DNA of 64,000 bases from Lathyrus oleraceus (GCF_024323335.1 NC_066583.1:408964031-409028030); one strand, 5' to 3'; numbered from the stretch's first letter, positions 1 to 10,374 are shown. Numbers and translations are program-made. The notes: generated by a model from the letters alone, not told the origin.

Positions 1-17
1 ATATTACTTTAGAATTA

Positions 18-85
18 TCAGATTGAGAAGGAATTGAAGGCATATATGAAGATCGTTGGCTGGTCCAAACCAGTGTGTTGCCACT
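18..85 (-). pseudogene. C-terminal end of an interrupted envelope-like/plant-transposon gene
   Basis: This is the last part of the minus-strand frame described at 7482-8585. Reading leftward across the Athila insertion, and counting the 5-bp duplicated target only once, the frame continues without a shift and stops at a TGA (18-20). On its own the piece is too short to identify. The assignment rests on frame continuity and on the exact target duplication on both sides of the insertion. Confidence 0.45.
81..85. repeat. Target-site duplication CCACT, left copy (right copy 7482-7486)
   Basis: CCACT directly precedes the LTR start TGATCGG and recurs directly after the LTR end CCGATCA at 7482-7486. 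A 5-bp duplication is usual for Ty3/gypsy integrases. It shows the element at 86-7481 is one complete insertion with both ends preserved. Confidence 0.93.
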
Positions 86-1486
86 TGATCGGTCACCATT
101 TTACTTGATTTTCATCATGTTCTCGGCCAAAATTCATCAATGTGGTAACCCTTTATTTGAGTTTTAGTGTTTGAATTTTAAGTATTTCATAGTTGAGTAG
201 ATTTATGCTTATTTTGCTTTTGGTGTAATTTAAGTTTTTAGATGCGTTTTGATGTCGTTTCCATGGTATTGTGCATGTTCAGAAGTAGTTGAAGAGTCGG
301 AAGTGCCAAGGCAACAGTGGAAGAGTGAAAGAAAAAGAAATAAAAAATAGAAGGAAATTCCTGGAGCCAAACACGGCCCGTGTCTCCTGACACGGCCCTG
401 CTGCAAGAAGACATTTTTCCCATACAAAAACCAGGGGGCTGACACGGCCGACCGTGTTGCTTGGCACGGCCCGTGTCAGCAAGTCTGAAGAAAATCAAAA
501 AATAACAATAATTGAAGAGCCAACACGGCGGGCCGTGTTGCTGGCACGGCCCGTGTTGCAGGTGCGCTGTGAAGTTTCTGATTTCTTGTTTTCACTCATG
601 TAAGTGATCCCGGAGGGCATTTTTGACTTTTTGGCTGGCTTTTGGTTGTAATGGTACCACACTATTTAGACCTAATGGAAGGGACAAACAAAAGGACGGA
701 ACATAGAGACGAGAGAATCAAGATTTTTGGGAGAACGGAGATCATCAAGCGCGGAAAGCATTGACGATCGAAGCTATCTAATCTTGTAATGTCTAATCTT
801 ATATTTGTTACCTTCTTTGAATATTATCATGAGCTAAACCCCCCCATGCTAGGGGGGTGTCCCTTAATTGCTTTGTAAGAACCTTTTTCCTACAATGTTA
901 TGAATGTTTATGTTTTTATTGAAATCAATTTGTATAAACACGAGTGTAATGCTTGCCGTATTGGAAAATTAGGTATTGAATTGGAGGTAAAGGAGGTCGG
1001 ACAAATCCCTTTATCACTATGTGTTATAACAACATCGCTAATTTCTATTAGGAATGAGGATCTAATAGTGATGATGGAAAATTCTGATATCATACATGGG
1101 ATTAATATTCTTTTGAATGGCTAAGGAATGGGATTAAAAATTGAATGTTAATGGTTTCTGGCTAAGGAATTAGGGGAAAACTTCTCTTGAGAATCTATTG
1201 AATCATTCGAACATAGATATCATAAAATATAGGATTAAGTTTATTTCAGAGCATTCATACACCCCTTGATCTAGCATGTTTATACGTTTCTGCATTCAAA
1301 AATCTCTATTTTCCCTTTATATTTTACAAAGCAAATTCACTCTTCACTTACCAACCTAAGGTTATTTTGTTTAATTGAATCATTATCAACACTGATAGTT
1401 CCTACGCAGTCCTCGAGATCGATACTCAGGATAATTCCTTTTATTACTACATCGGTAAAATAGTACACTTGCTATTTTCCCGATCA
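86..1486 (+). repeat. Athila 5' LTR
   Basis: It starts TGATCGG and ends CCGATCA, a 7-bp terminal inverted repeat, and aligns along its whole length with 6080-7481. A GC-rich cluster of ACACGGCC/GGCCGTGT palindromes lies at about 365-565 in otherwise AT-rich sequence. The two LTRs differ by many one-base length changes, often in homopolymers. Short ORFs across this region are by-products of the palindromes. I found no convincing TATA box. Confidence 0.92.
365..565. repeat. GC-rich palindromic hairpin cluster in the LTR
   Basis: Six or so imperfect palindromes of the type ACACGGCC-GGCCGTGT are spaced 20-60 bp apart. The matching block in the 3' LTR is at about 6365-6565, where one copy is perfect (6440-6455). 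Related units occur inside the element at 2949-3122. They are CpG-rich and could fold as RNA hairpins. Confidence 0.7.
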
Positions 1487-1491
1487 AGTTT

Positions 1492-1509
1492 TGGCGCCGT
1501 TGCCGGGGA
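1492..1509 (+). other. Primer binding site, tRNA-Asp type
   Basis: TGGCGCCGTTGCCGGGGA, five bases after the LTR end, is complementary to the 3' end of plant tRNA-Asp including CCA. This is the primer typical of Athila elements. It fixes the LTR boundary and the plus orientation. Confidence 0.92.
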
Positions 1510-1671
1510 CTGCCAAACTATCTGTTAATAATTATTCAATTGGAATTTTGTTGCTCTGCAACTAAAATTTTACTTTATTTTATTTTTTATTTCACTTTGT
1601 TTATCCTAACCACTGTCTAATATTTATGCGAGGTAGGCCTCAGCTGAATTTCTTTTGAACAGAACCAGAAA

Positions 1672-1749
1672 CGATCGTTGCGAGCACGAATCAGAAAAGC
1701 CCGACACGACAGACTGGAAGTGACAGAAGAACTCGCTGATAGTTTCTGA
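1672..1749 (+). pseudogene. Relic of the gag N-terminus
   Basis: About 25 codons rich in Arg and Lys (RSLRARIRKARHDRLE) run to a TGA at 1747-1749. A basic start of this kind is common in Athila gag proteins and the position, about 180 bp after the PBS, fits. The rest of gag is missing and integrase-like sequence begins almost at once, so the internal deletion junction lies at about 1750. A possible splice donor AG|GTAGG is at 1631-1637. Confidence 0.5.
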
Positions 1750-2738
1750 TTCTGAGAAGAGGGAAACATCTCAAAAAGAAATCAGATGCCCCAAAATGCC
1801 ATGTTAGAAGTTGAACTCTTTGATGTGTGGGGTATCGATTTCATGGGTCCCTTCCCACCATCTTTGGGAAGCAATACATCTTCAGTGGCGGTGGATTATG
1901 TCTCAAAGTGGGTGGAGGCCGTGGCCCTACCAACTAATGATGCTCGAGTGGTGATTAGGTTTCTAAAGGAGACTATCTTTGCTAGGTTCGGAGTACCAAG
2001 AGCTTAATAAGTGATGAAGGAACACATTTTCTGAATCATCTAATGGAGAAGCTCCTCTCTGAAGTATAATGTGAAGCATCGAATTGCGACTCCGTACCAC
2101 CTCAAACTAGGGGCAGGTGGTGGAAGTGTCAAACAGGCAACTCAAACAAATCCTTGAAAAAACCGTAAACTCATCCCGCAAGGATTGGCAAGCAAGTTGG
2201 ATGATGCACTTTGGGCTTACTCGAAGGGCTTTCAAAACGCCAATTGGTATGTCACCGTACCAGTTAGTTACGGCAGGCTTGCCATCTACCGCTTGAATTA
2301 GAAACAAAGGCATTTTGGGCTTCAAAATTTTTGAATATGGATTATCCAAGGCAGGAAGTTCTCGGATCCTTCAGCTCCATGAATTAGAAGAATTTCGGAA
2401 TCGTGCTTATGAGAATGCTAAGGTCTATAAAGACCAAACAAAGAAATGGCATGATAAAAGGATAGTGAAAAAAGAGTTTTATGAAGGACAACTGGTCCTT
2501 TTGTATAATTCTCGATTGAAATATTTCCTGGGAAGTTGAAATCCAAATGGTCAGGCCCGTTTGTTGTTCACAAAGTTTTCCTCATGGAGCGATTGAATTA
2601 AAGAATCAAGCAAACGGGGATACATTCAAAGTCAACGGTCAGAGGTTAAAGCCGTATTACCAAGGACAAGAAATTGGTCAAATACATGTTGCTCGTCCAC
2701 AGGATGAGAGGAACAACCGTCGAGCCATGCGACGTTAA
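1750..2738 (+). pseudogene. Athila integrase relic (catalytic core and C-terminal domain)
   Basis: Integrase inserts element cDNA into the genome. The core opens with [10 protein letters not shown], whose first catalytic Asp codon is at 1837-1839. The second Asp codon (in the SDEG block) is at about 2013-2015 and the Glu (in the VEVSN-like block) at about 2123, so spacing is close to DD35E. One-base losses or gains break the frame near 2005, 2050, 2100-2125, 2250-2310 and 2535. The C-terminal part keeps a KWSGPF motif, the GPY/F module, near 2545-2570 and ends in a basic tail at 2738. The N-terminal zinc finger is mostly lost at the deletion junction. Not functional. Confidence 0.8.
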
Positions 2739-2767
2739 ACGAAGCGCTTCGTGGGAGGCAACCCACG
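2739..2767 (+). other. Double hairpin just after the pol stop
   Basis: A perfect 14-bp palindrome ACGAAGCGCTTCGT (2739-2752) is followed directly by TGGGAGGCAACCCA, which folds into a second small hairpin. It overlaps and follows the stop of the integrase frame. From memory, a similar GGGAGGCAACCCA block is common after pol in Athila elements; its function is not known to me. Confidence 0.5.
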
Positions 2768-3413
2768 AGTTTTCAATTTTTTCTCTCTAATGGTTTTTTA
2801 TGTGTTTTTAATTTTGTTTGAGTTTGAATGTTTGTAGGTAAGAGCAGTGTGCTACTGGTGAAGGTGAAAAAAAAAAAAATTCTAATGCAGGAACAACTAA
2901 GGTGTGCAACTGAGGACGTGTATAAGGAAAAATGCAAGGCAAAACAAGGCAACACGGCCGGCCGTGTTGCAGGCTTACCTCTTGCCCATACATTTTCCAG
3001 AGGAGCAACACGGGCAGCCGTGTGTGCCAACACGGGCCATGTTGCTTGGTGATTTCTTCCCCATACATTTTCCAGGGAGGCAACACGGCCGGCCGTGTGG
3101 TCCAGCACGGGCCGTGTTGCAGTGCGTAACTCAGAATTTTTTTTAAATTTATAGACGTTGGAGGGGGCCCACACGTCTTTAAATACCTTTTACCACTCCC
3201 CCACTCACTTTTCAGCCACTTCATCTCTCCAACCCTATTTTTCTCTCAAATCTCTCAAACTCCATAACCTCCTTCACCTTAAACCTCATATTTCATCATC
3301 ATCCAACCATTGTTTTTCAAAGTTCCTTCACAAAAGCTGGGCCGTTTCTCGCACTCTACACAGTGACGGTATTATTTTCCCTATCTCCACTTTTTTTCTG
3401 CTAACTTTTTCAG
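2768..3413 (+). other. Spacer between pol and the 3' ORF with a palindrome array
   Basis: No credible gene. Three hairpin units with the ACACGGCC/GGCCGTGT core lie at 2949-2970 (a perfect 22-bp palindrome), 3004-3045 and 3080-3122, alternating with a repeated CCCATACATTTTCCAG segment that lies next to the palindromes in two units. Related palindromes occur in both LTRs. ORFs seen on either strand here, including a 138-codon minus-strand one, are repeated translations of the palindromes. Confidence 0.6.
3398..3413 (+). promoter_or_regulatory. Candidate 3' splice site before the ATHILA ORF
   Basis: The tract TTTTTTTCTG is followed by CTAAC (branch-point-like), TTTTT and CAG|G, ten bases before the ATG at 3423. 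This is a textbook plant acceptor layout. Spliced subgenomic mRNAs are known for the envelope-like ORFs of some plant gypsy elements. A possible donor is AG|GTAGG at 1631-1637, but splicing is inference. Confidence 0.45.
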
Positions 3414-3422
3414 GTGACCATT

Positions 3423-4688
3423 ATGCCCCCGAAAAGAGCCGACCGAGGAAAGGCCGTGGTAGAGACCTCAAGACCGAGACAAAGGTCCCGGCGGATGCCA
3501 AATGCACACGGAATCATTTTTGAAGATGATGATCATGTCGAAAGGTACAAGACTCACCTTAAAAGGAAGCTTGTACCTACAAGGTATGTTTGTGATGATA
3601 CTATGAGTGCTTTAGGAATTCTAGATGATGTATCCCAAATGTTCCACAATTTAGGTATTTTTGAATTTATGCATGCTGACGTGCCTACCTATGAACACAT
3701 CACTCTAGAGTTCCTAAGCACTGTTAAATTTAAATTGGAAAAAAATTGGACTGGTCATGTCTATGAATATTTTGGTACTATGAGTTTCCGACTTTATAAC
3801 GAAGATTACTCGATGTCGGTTATTCAGCTTGGGCAATGCCTCCGGTTACCATTGGTAGGATCCGGGGCAGTGCCAAATGACTTTTCTGCAGGTTCCTTTG
3901 GTCCTCTATTACAGGTTTACCACAGTACGAACCCGGAGTGCAAAGGCATCATGGATTCAAAACCCGTGCTTCCGATATGCTCAAAAAGGTTAGCATTCAC
4001 CTTGTTTGGACGAGGAGATAGTACAGGTGTAGCGGCAAAGCGGGAGTTATTTTTGATGCATGCCATGGTGAATGAGGAACCAGTGAATGTGGCGGCATTC
4101 GCCGCGGACCATTTAGGTACCATGGGGCGTGCCAGCTCAGGAGCCATTTCTGTGGGAGGTATGATAACACAAATTGCTGACTAGTGTGGTTGTAGGCCGG
4201 TGTTGGACGGAGAAACCCCGATGCAGGCGTTGGGTAAGCTTGACCTCAATGCCCTGTGTACGCAAGGCATGCTCGAACAAAGCCGTCATGGGTATGTGTT
4301 GGTAAGCCGAACACGCCGGCTGTTCCGCTTACCGAACACTGATAAAACTAATGTTGATAACAATGAGAATTGGTTGTATACCTCTGTTGACCCCGAAGAG
4401 GCGGGAGAAGATGAATTTCTTGCAGGTGATACGAGGGAGGAAGATGCACCGGCAAGGGAGAGGGGTGTTCCTCACCCTCACACCTCTCACCACAAAGGTA
4501 TGGGAGCCTCCTCTGGTGGATGGACACCCATGGACATGGATCAGTTCCGTGTCGAGCAGGCTCGCCAGGGAGCGGAGATTGATCGGATCGTGATAGAGCA
4601 GCTCCGTCAAGGGGCTGCCATTGATGATATTCAAAGGATGATGCAACATATGATGTTGCAATTTCCACAGCACCCTCCTCCGCAGTAG
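3423..4688 (+). CDS. ATHILA ORF-1 family protein (3' ORF), one in-frame stop
   Basis: The frame opens at ATG 3423 with a basic N-terminus (PPKRADRGKAVVE), runs to a TAG at 4182-4184, and continues in the same frame to 4688, about 420 codons. The body (FEDDDHVERYKTHLKRKLVP, then a LGILDDV...F region) resembles the ATHILA ORF-1 / plant-transposon family. The C-terminus has two similar helical units, EQARQGAEID and EQLRQGAAID, then a Met/Gln/Pro-rich tail. The position after integrase matches the envelope-like slot of Athila elements. I see no clear signal peptide or membrane span, so an envelope role is not supported. Unlike the integrase relic, it has no frameshift over 1.27 kb. Confidence 0.7.
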
Positions 4689-6066
4689 GCACTGTAAGTC
4701 CCTCTTGCATTTGGGTTTAAACATTGGGGTCAATGTTTAGTTCAAGTGTGGGGGGGTTCCTTTCATTGTTTTAATTTATTTTCCGTTTTGGCTTTTCATT
4801 TTTTTAAGTTAATTTTCCTTTGATTTCTTTTATTTTCAACTGTTTGGATGTTGGGTTACAGGTTGATGGATAAAAACCAGAGGCGTGATGGAAAGATCGT
4901 TAGTGGATGAAAGACACAACCCGAACTCACGCTCCCGAGGCACCCTGGAAATTTATTCAGTCGAAGAAAAACTATTGTTGGACACAGTGGGATGAAAACT
5001 GGATTGAGATAGAAGTATGGTACACCTGAACCAAAAAGAAGCTACATTACACAGAGAGTGCTTTGGAACCTGCAAGTTTACCCCACATGGTGAGATTACA
5101 AAAAGCCAAATACTAAGAGATCATCATGAGAGTTAATCCAGGTATGACTCTATCGCTCTGGTTTTGCGTACGTTCTACTGACATAGCACTGCATTATGAC
5201 ACACACTGAGGCACTTTTTTGTTGTTTAACCTTGAGCCTTTCCAGCCACCCTTGTACGTTTTATCCGTTGCGAACCCCTTTGAGCCTTTAACCATTTTGT
5301 TTGTTTGTAAACCGCTTATGTTACCCTATGGCCAGAAAAAGGAAAAAAAAATATAATAATCTCTTCTACCCTTGCTCGGCATAAATGTTGTGGATTTTGG
5401 AAACTGTGTGAATTCTAAGTTTGGGGTGGTAAATCTAATACAAAAGGGACAAGTGTGCGAAAAATTGTTACAAGAAAAGAGAAAAGAAAAATTGGAGGCT
5501 CTTTGAATGCTCCGGAAAAAGAAATAAAAAGAGAAAAGAAAAATAGAACTCATTAAAACGCACTTGTCCCAATTAAACGACTTGATTACATTTGAAATAC
5601 TCAATCAGTTGAGTAAAGTTAAAGAGTCGATGTCGAACCCCTGTATATCAAAATAACCACAGGTACAAGAAACATAACAGGAGTGCCGAGCCCAAACCCC
5701 TTGTGTATCCGTTTGTTGTTTATCCTACCTGTCCTAAGCCCCGTTACAACCCTAAGTCCTCCAAAAGTGTGTGAATTATGTTTGTGCAATAGAAGTAGAA
5801 TTTATTCAAAAACTAAGAGTCGATATTGCATACACTGAGTCTTTAGTGCTAACCCTGAGAGATTGTGTGAGATGTATGAAAAGTTTGCAGGTAAAGAGGT
5901 GCTGGACTGTGAGGTGTAGCGGATAGTTCGGATTGGGTGGCCAACGTCTTGACCATGAAGGTAGGAAACTCGGTGCGAATAACATCGGCTGTATAGTGGT
6001 AAAAAGGAATTTTGGGGTGACCTCTGTTTGTTGTCTCTTGCATCACTTGAGGACAAGCAATGAGAT
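4689..6066 (+). other. Athila 3' untranslated region
   Basis: No gene is supported. Besides the true PPT at 6067-6079, two purine tracts resembling it lie at 4744-4756 (AAGTGTGGGGGGG) and 5417-5429 (AAGTTTGGGGTGG). An A/G-rich stretch lies at 5460-5550. Small minus-strand ORFs here look like chance. Confidence 0.6.
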
Positions 6067-6079
6067 AAGTTTGGGGCTG
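6067..6079 (+). other. Polypurine tract before the 3' LTR
   Basis: AAGTTTGGGGCTG abuts the 3' LTR start at 6080. It is the expected primer for plus-strand DNA synthesis, and its position agrees with the LTR boundary. Confidence 0.75.
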
Positions 6080-7481
6080 TGATCGGTCACCATTTTACTT
6101 GATTTTCATCATGTTCTCGGCCAAAATTCATCAATGTGGTAACCCTTTATTTTGAGTTTTAGTGTTTGAATTTTAAGTATTTCATAGTTGAGTAGATTTA
6201 TGCTTATTTTGCTTTTGGTGTTAATTTAAGTTTTTAGATGCGTTTGATGTCGTTTCCATGGTATTGTGCATGTTTCAGAAGTAGTTGAAGAGTCGGAAGT
6301 GCCAAGGCAACAGTGGAAGAGTGAAAGAAAAAGAAATAAAAAATAGAAGGAAATTCCTGGAGCCAAACACGGCCCGTGTCTCCTGACACGGCCCGTGCTG
6401 CAAGAAGACATTTTTTCCCATACAAAAACCAGGGGGCTGACACGGCCGGCCGTGTTGCTTGGTACGGCCCGTGTCAGCAAGTCTGAAGGAAAATCAAAAA
6501 AATAAAATAATTGAAGAGCCAACACGGCCGACCGTGTTGCCTGGCACGGCCTGTGTTGGCAGGTGCGCTGAAGTTTCTGATTTCTTGTTTTCACTCATGT
6601 AAGTGATCCCGGAGGGCATTTTTGACTTTTTGGCCTGGCTGTAATGTGTACCACACTATTTAGACCTAATGGAAGGACAAACAGAAGGACGAAACATAGA
6701 GAACGAGAGAATCAAGATTTTTGGAGAACGGAGATCATCAAGCGCGGAAGCAATTGAAGATCGAAGCTATCTAATCTCTTGTAATGTCTAATCTTATATT
6801 TGTACCTTCTTTGAATATTATCATGAGCTAAACCCCCCAATGCTAGGGGGGTGTCCCTGAATTGCTTTTGTAATGAACCTTTTTCCTACAATGTTATGAA
6901 TGTTTATGTTTTTATGAAATCAATTTGTTATAACACGAGTGTAATGCTTGCCGTATTGGAAAATTAGGTATTGAATTGGAGGTAAAGGAGGTCTGACAAA
7001 TCCCTTTATCACTATGTGTATAACAACATCGCTAATTTCTATTAGGAATGAGGATCTAATAGTGATGATGGAAAATTCTTGATATTCATACATGGGATTA
7101 ATATTCTTTTGAATGGCTAAGGAATTGGGATTTAAAATTGAATGTTAATGGTTTCTGGCTAAGGAATTAGGGGAAACTTCTCTTGAGAACCTTATTGAAT
7201 CATTCGAACATAGATATCATAAAATAAGGATTAAGTTTATTTCAGAGCAATTCATACACCCTTGATCTAGCATGATTAACGTTTCTGCATTCAAAAATCT
7301 CTATTTTACCTTTATATTTTACAAAGCAAATTCACTCTTCACTTACCAACCTAAGGTTATTTTGTTTAATTGAATCATTATCAACACTGATAGTTCCTAC
7401 GCAGTCCTCGAGATCGATACTCAGGATAATTCCTTTTATTACTACATCGGTAAAATAGTACACTTGCTATTTTCCCGATCA
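6080..7481 (+). repeat. Athila 3' LTR
   Basis: It matches 86-1486 from TGATCGG to CCGATCA and is followed by the CCACT duplication. It includes the palindrome cluster at about 6365-6565. Differences from the 5' LTR include more single-base insertions and deletions than substitutions in the first 850 bp. Confidence 0.92.
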
Positions 7482-8585
7482 CCACTCTCCCCAGCCTTGG
7501 TTAGCAGATGGATTTTGTCCAGGTGTATCACCTAGCCAATCACCATGGTCAGTAACCTGTTGATCATCCTCCATAGGGTGAGTATCGTCATCATTATTCT
7601 CTTCTTCATTTTCATCTTCATCATCATCATCATCATCTTCCAAATGATGAATATTAGAACTTGAAGCTTGAGTACGGACCTTGTATACTCACGCTATAGG
7701 ATCCCAAGTATAACCCATTAAACTTAGAGATTTTTGAAAGAATTCTTGATTTGTAGTTACAGAGGTGTATTGAATTCCCGAAACATAAACTTCAGCCCGA
7801 TTTAGGATACTTTGAATAAATGAAGGATAGTAGAGAGCGGTGCATCAACCTGACTCCTTTAGGGAAAAGATCCTACTTGCAATATAGTGTGGCCAGTTAA
7901 CCTTCAGCTTATGTTTCAACACATAAACCAAGTGCACTTCTTCCTTGTCAACTCTGGAGTAACCTCCCTGGTTAGGACGGATAATATGCGTCACAACCTA
8001 GTGTAAGATCTTGTCGACATGCTTTAAAAGTCCAGTAGTCATATTAGTAGGGAACAAGTTACTCTCAACAACATTGTCAGAAAAAGGTCTCTTCAACATT
8101 GAGTTTAAGGCAGATCTGAACTCATAGTTTGGAGCAAATACAATGTCGGTTATCGTAAGATCATTAGGAGACGACAGTGGAGAAATTTCAAACAGAGATT
8201 TCCAAACATCATCATTAAATTAAATAACCCTATTACCGATATTGCATTCAAACTCATAACCCTAGAATTTTCCAACAACACCAGTATAAAATAGTTTGAC
8301 TAAATCTTCATTATACTTAGTAGTACAGTCTAAGAATAAGTCAATTCTTTGAGCATTTAACCGCTCAACAACTTCTGGAATGTGCATGCGTCCAACCACT
8401 AATGGTGAGTATACGTACTGCTTTACAATTGTTCTCTTTTTGAACTTCTTTTAAAAGGATTCAATAAGACCATCTGAGAGTAAGAAGATAGCAGTTACCA
8501 GCATATTTGAGTGAGGTAGTGCAGTACCAGTGTGAGAAGAGGGTCCCCTTGCAATTTTTTTTCCAGAGGTTCTGGGTGAAGCCAT
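7482..8585 (-). pseudogene. Decayed envelope-like / plant-transposon-domain gene, split by the Athila insertion
   Basis: Reading leftward from an ATG at 8585-8583, one frame runs to the Athila boundary with about six stops (near 8453, 8264, 8220, 8000, 7843 and 7687) and almost no frameshift. It starts with a Ser/Arg-rich segment (MASPRTSGKK), has a middle region with a LVKLFYTGVV-like block and a DDVWKSLFEI-like block, and ends in an acidic run (seven Asp in a row near 7625) followed by a Trp/Gly-rich tail. This pattern recalls the plant-transposon/envelope-like proteins of SIRE-type copia elements (PF20167-like), but I identify it only from memory. The tail continues at 18-85. Host sequence of the whole nest. 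Confidence 0.45.
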
Positions 8586-8861
8586 TTGAATGTTGATTTT
8601 GAAGAGATTTGAGGTAATGGGTTTTTAGGGTTTGTGTAAGGAAGAGAGAGAGGAGATAACAACTAGGTGATTAATTATGCAAGTTAAGAGAGATACATTT
8701 GAAATGAGTCGACATGTTAAAAACACAGATGAGTGGACTCTGGGTAGCGAAGAGTCGACTCATGGGTCGACCTGTTGGGACCCAAAATTAATGCAACGAT
8801 GGAATTCACAGTGAAGAGTCGACTAGTACATTTAATGAGACGACACATCCATGTTTGAAAC
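8586..8861. other. Upstream flank of the envelope-like pseudogene with GTCGAC motifs
   Basis: No ORF. The octamer GAGTCGAC occurs at 8706-8713, 8752-8759 and 8816-8823, with variants GGGTCGAC at 8764-8771 and GAGACGAC at 8837-8844. Element C starts at 8862. Confidence 0.45.
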
Positions 8862-10374
8862 TATAACACCCCAATTTTGACCCTAAGATCCCTCATGCCA
8901 TCTCATCATATGCATTGGCTTTGGGATCACACCTTGGCATCCTCCTTACCCCTTATTCATTGAGTTTGCATTGGAAGAGGTCACCAAGCATATTTAATTG
9001 TATCATACTTTATTTTTCATTATTTACTAACCAAAATACCAAAAACATGTCAATGTATAGTTTGTTGCTTTTGTAGGTAGTGTGTGTGTTCACCAATACC
9101 TCATCAAGCTCATATATAGGGTTTGAGACCCTTAATACCAAGAGATCAATCAAGAGATGGTTAACATTGGTTCTAGAAATCATATATGGATCCCTATGGT
9201 CTTAACATATCATTTTGATCAAGAATTCATCAAGACTTTGAAGCTTGTTTGCTTTGGAAGCCCTAATTCATCTAGGTATCTTGTGTGACTTCCTCAGTAA
9301 GTTTCTTCATCATTTGATCAAATGTTTATAGGTATACTTCATATTACATCATATTACACATATATGGTCATCCATGAGTCCCAAATATCAATATAATGTC
9401 AAGTTTGCAAGATGGTTCATGGTGGTTGACCAAAGAAAGTCAACTGGTCAAAACTGGGGTTCCCTAGACCCTATCTCCTACAGTTTTTATCATATAAAAA
9501 TTATTCCAAGAGCAAAGTTACTCCTTATGACATTAAAAACAACTTTAATGTTAAATACAAGAGCTACATTTTCTTGGAAAGTATTTTTTTATGGTGAAAG
9601 ATTATAGGTCATTTTGTCTGAACCCTAGTTAGGAGGTCAACTTACAAAGACCATAACTTGATAAATTTTTAAGATATTAAATCCATTCAAGTTCCATGAA
9701 TAAATTCAAGATGTCATCTCCAAGTTTTATTCTTGGAAGAAGTTCAAATTCAACTTGCAAATACATGTGACAAGAGGAAACATTATAGGTCATTTTGGGC
9801 CATTACCATTGAACAAGTGATTTTCCTCAACTTCTAAAATGCATAACTCCTTCATTCCAAATCCAAATAAGGTCAAATATTTGACTATATTGAATAGGTT
9901 TGAGAGATTTACAACTTTGATGAAGGAACATTTTCTATTTGAAGCCCATAGTAAAAGTTATTCAAGGTGGAAGAAGTGAACATTTAACTTGGTACTTAGA
10001 AAATTTTCAAATATGTTTGATTTTCCAAACTTCCACCTCAAAATTCATCATGACCCAAGATTCAAATGGAAAAGTGTTCAACATGAAAGTTTTTCCCCTT
10101 GATCTCAACTTTTTAACAAGTCCAAGATCATCTCATTTGGCCAAGAAATGAAGGACTTACGCATGGGTTCTTTTCAAAGGATCATTTGGATGGATTTCAC
10201 ATTCACTTTTCAATCTCCATTGCATGAGTACATGACATAATTTGAGCATTTCACATTGGTGATTTTGGAACTGATAACATCATTTGATAGGCCTATCACA
10301 CGCTAATGCAAGCATGCAAGGAAATTGCTAAATTTGGCAAATTTTGGAAGTGTGTGAAAATCAAATGCAAGGCC

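Larger units (their letters stand above)
86..7481 (+). mobile_element. Athila-type Ty3/gypsy retrotransposon, internally deleted
   Basis: The element is bounded by two LTRs of about 1.4 kb (86-1486 and 6080-7481), begins TGATCGG, ends CCGATCA, and sits between CCACT duplications. The order inside is PBS for tRNA-Asp, gag start relic, integrase relic, hairpin spacer, ATHILA-family ORF, long 3' region and PPT. Athila elements are usually 10-12 kb. Here the PBS is only about 275 bp from the integrase, so most of gag and all of protease, RT and RNase H are missing. The copy is non-autonomous and could only have moved with enzymes supplied in trans. Confidence 0.9.

Noticed and set aside
230..498. 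Overlapping minus-strand ORFs in the Athila LTR (and 6226-6594)
   Set aside because: They translate the ACACGGCC palindromes in several frames and change length between the two LTRs; no family resemblance.
2773..3224. 133- and 138-codon minus-strand ORFs with repeated HGPCW/ATRPV segments
   Set aside because: Shadow of the internal palindrome array; repeated in all frames and strands.
7482..8585. Host gene interpretation of the minus-strand frame
   Set aside because: Six stops, acidic low-complexity tail and blocks resembling retroelement envelope-like proteins; no exon-intron signals. A host gene relic cannot be fully excluded.
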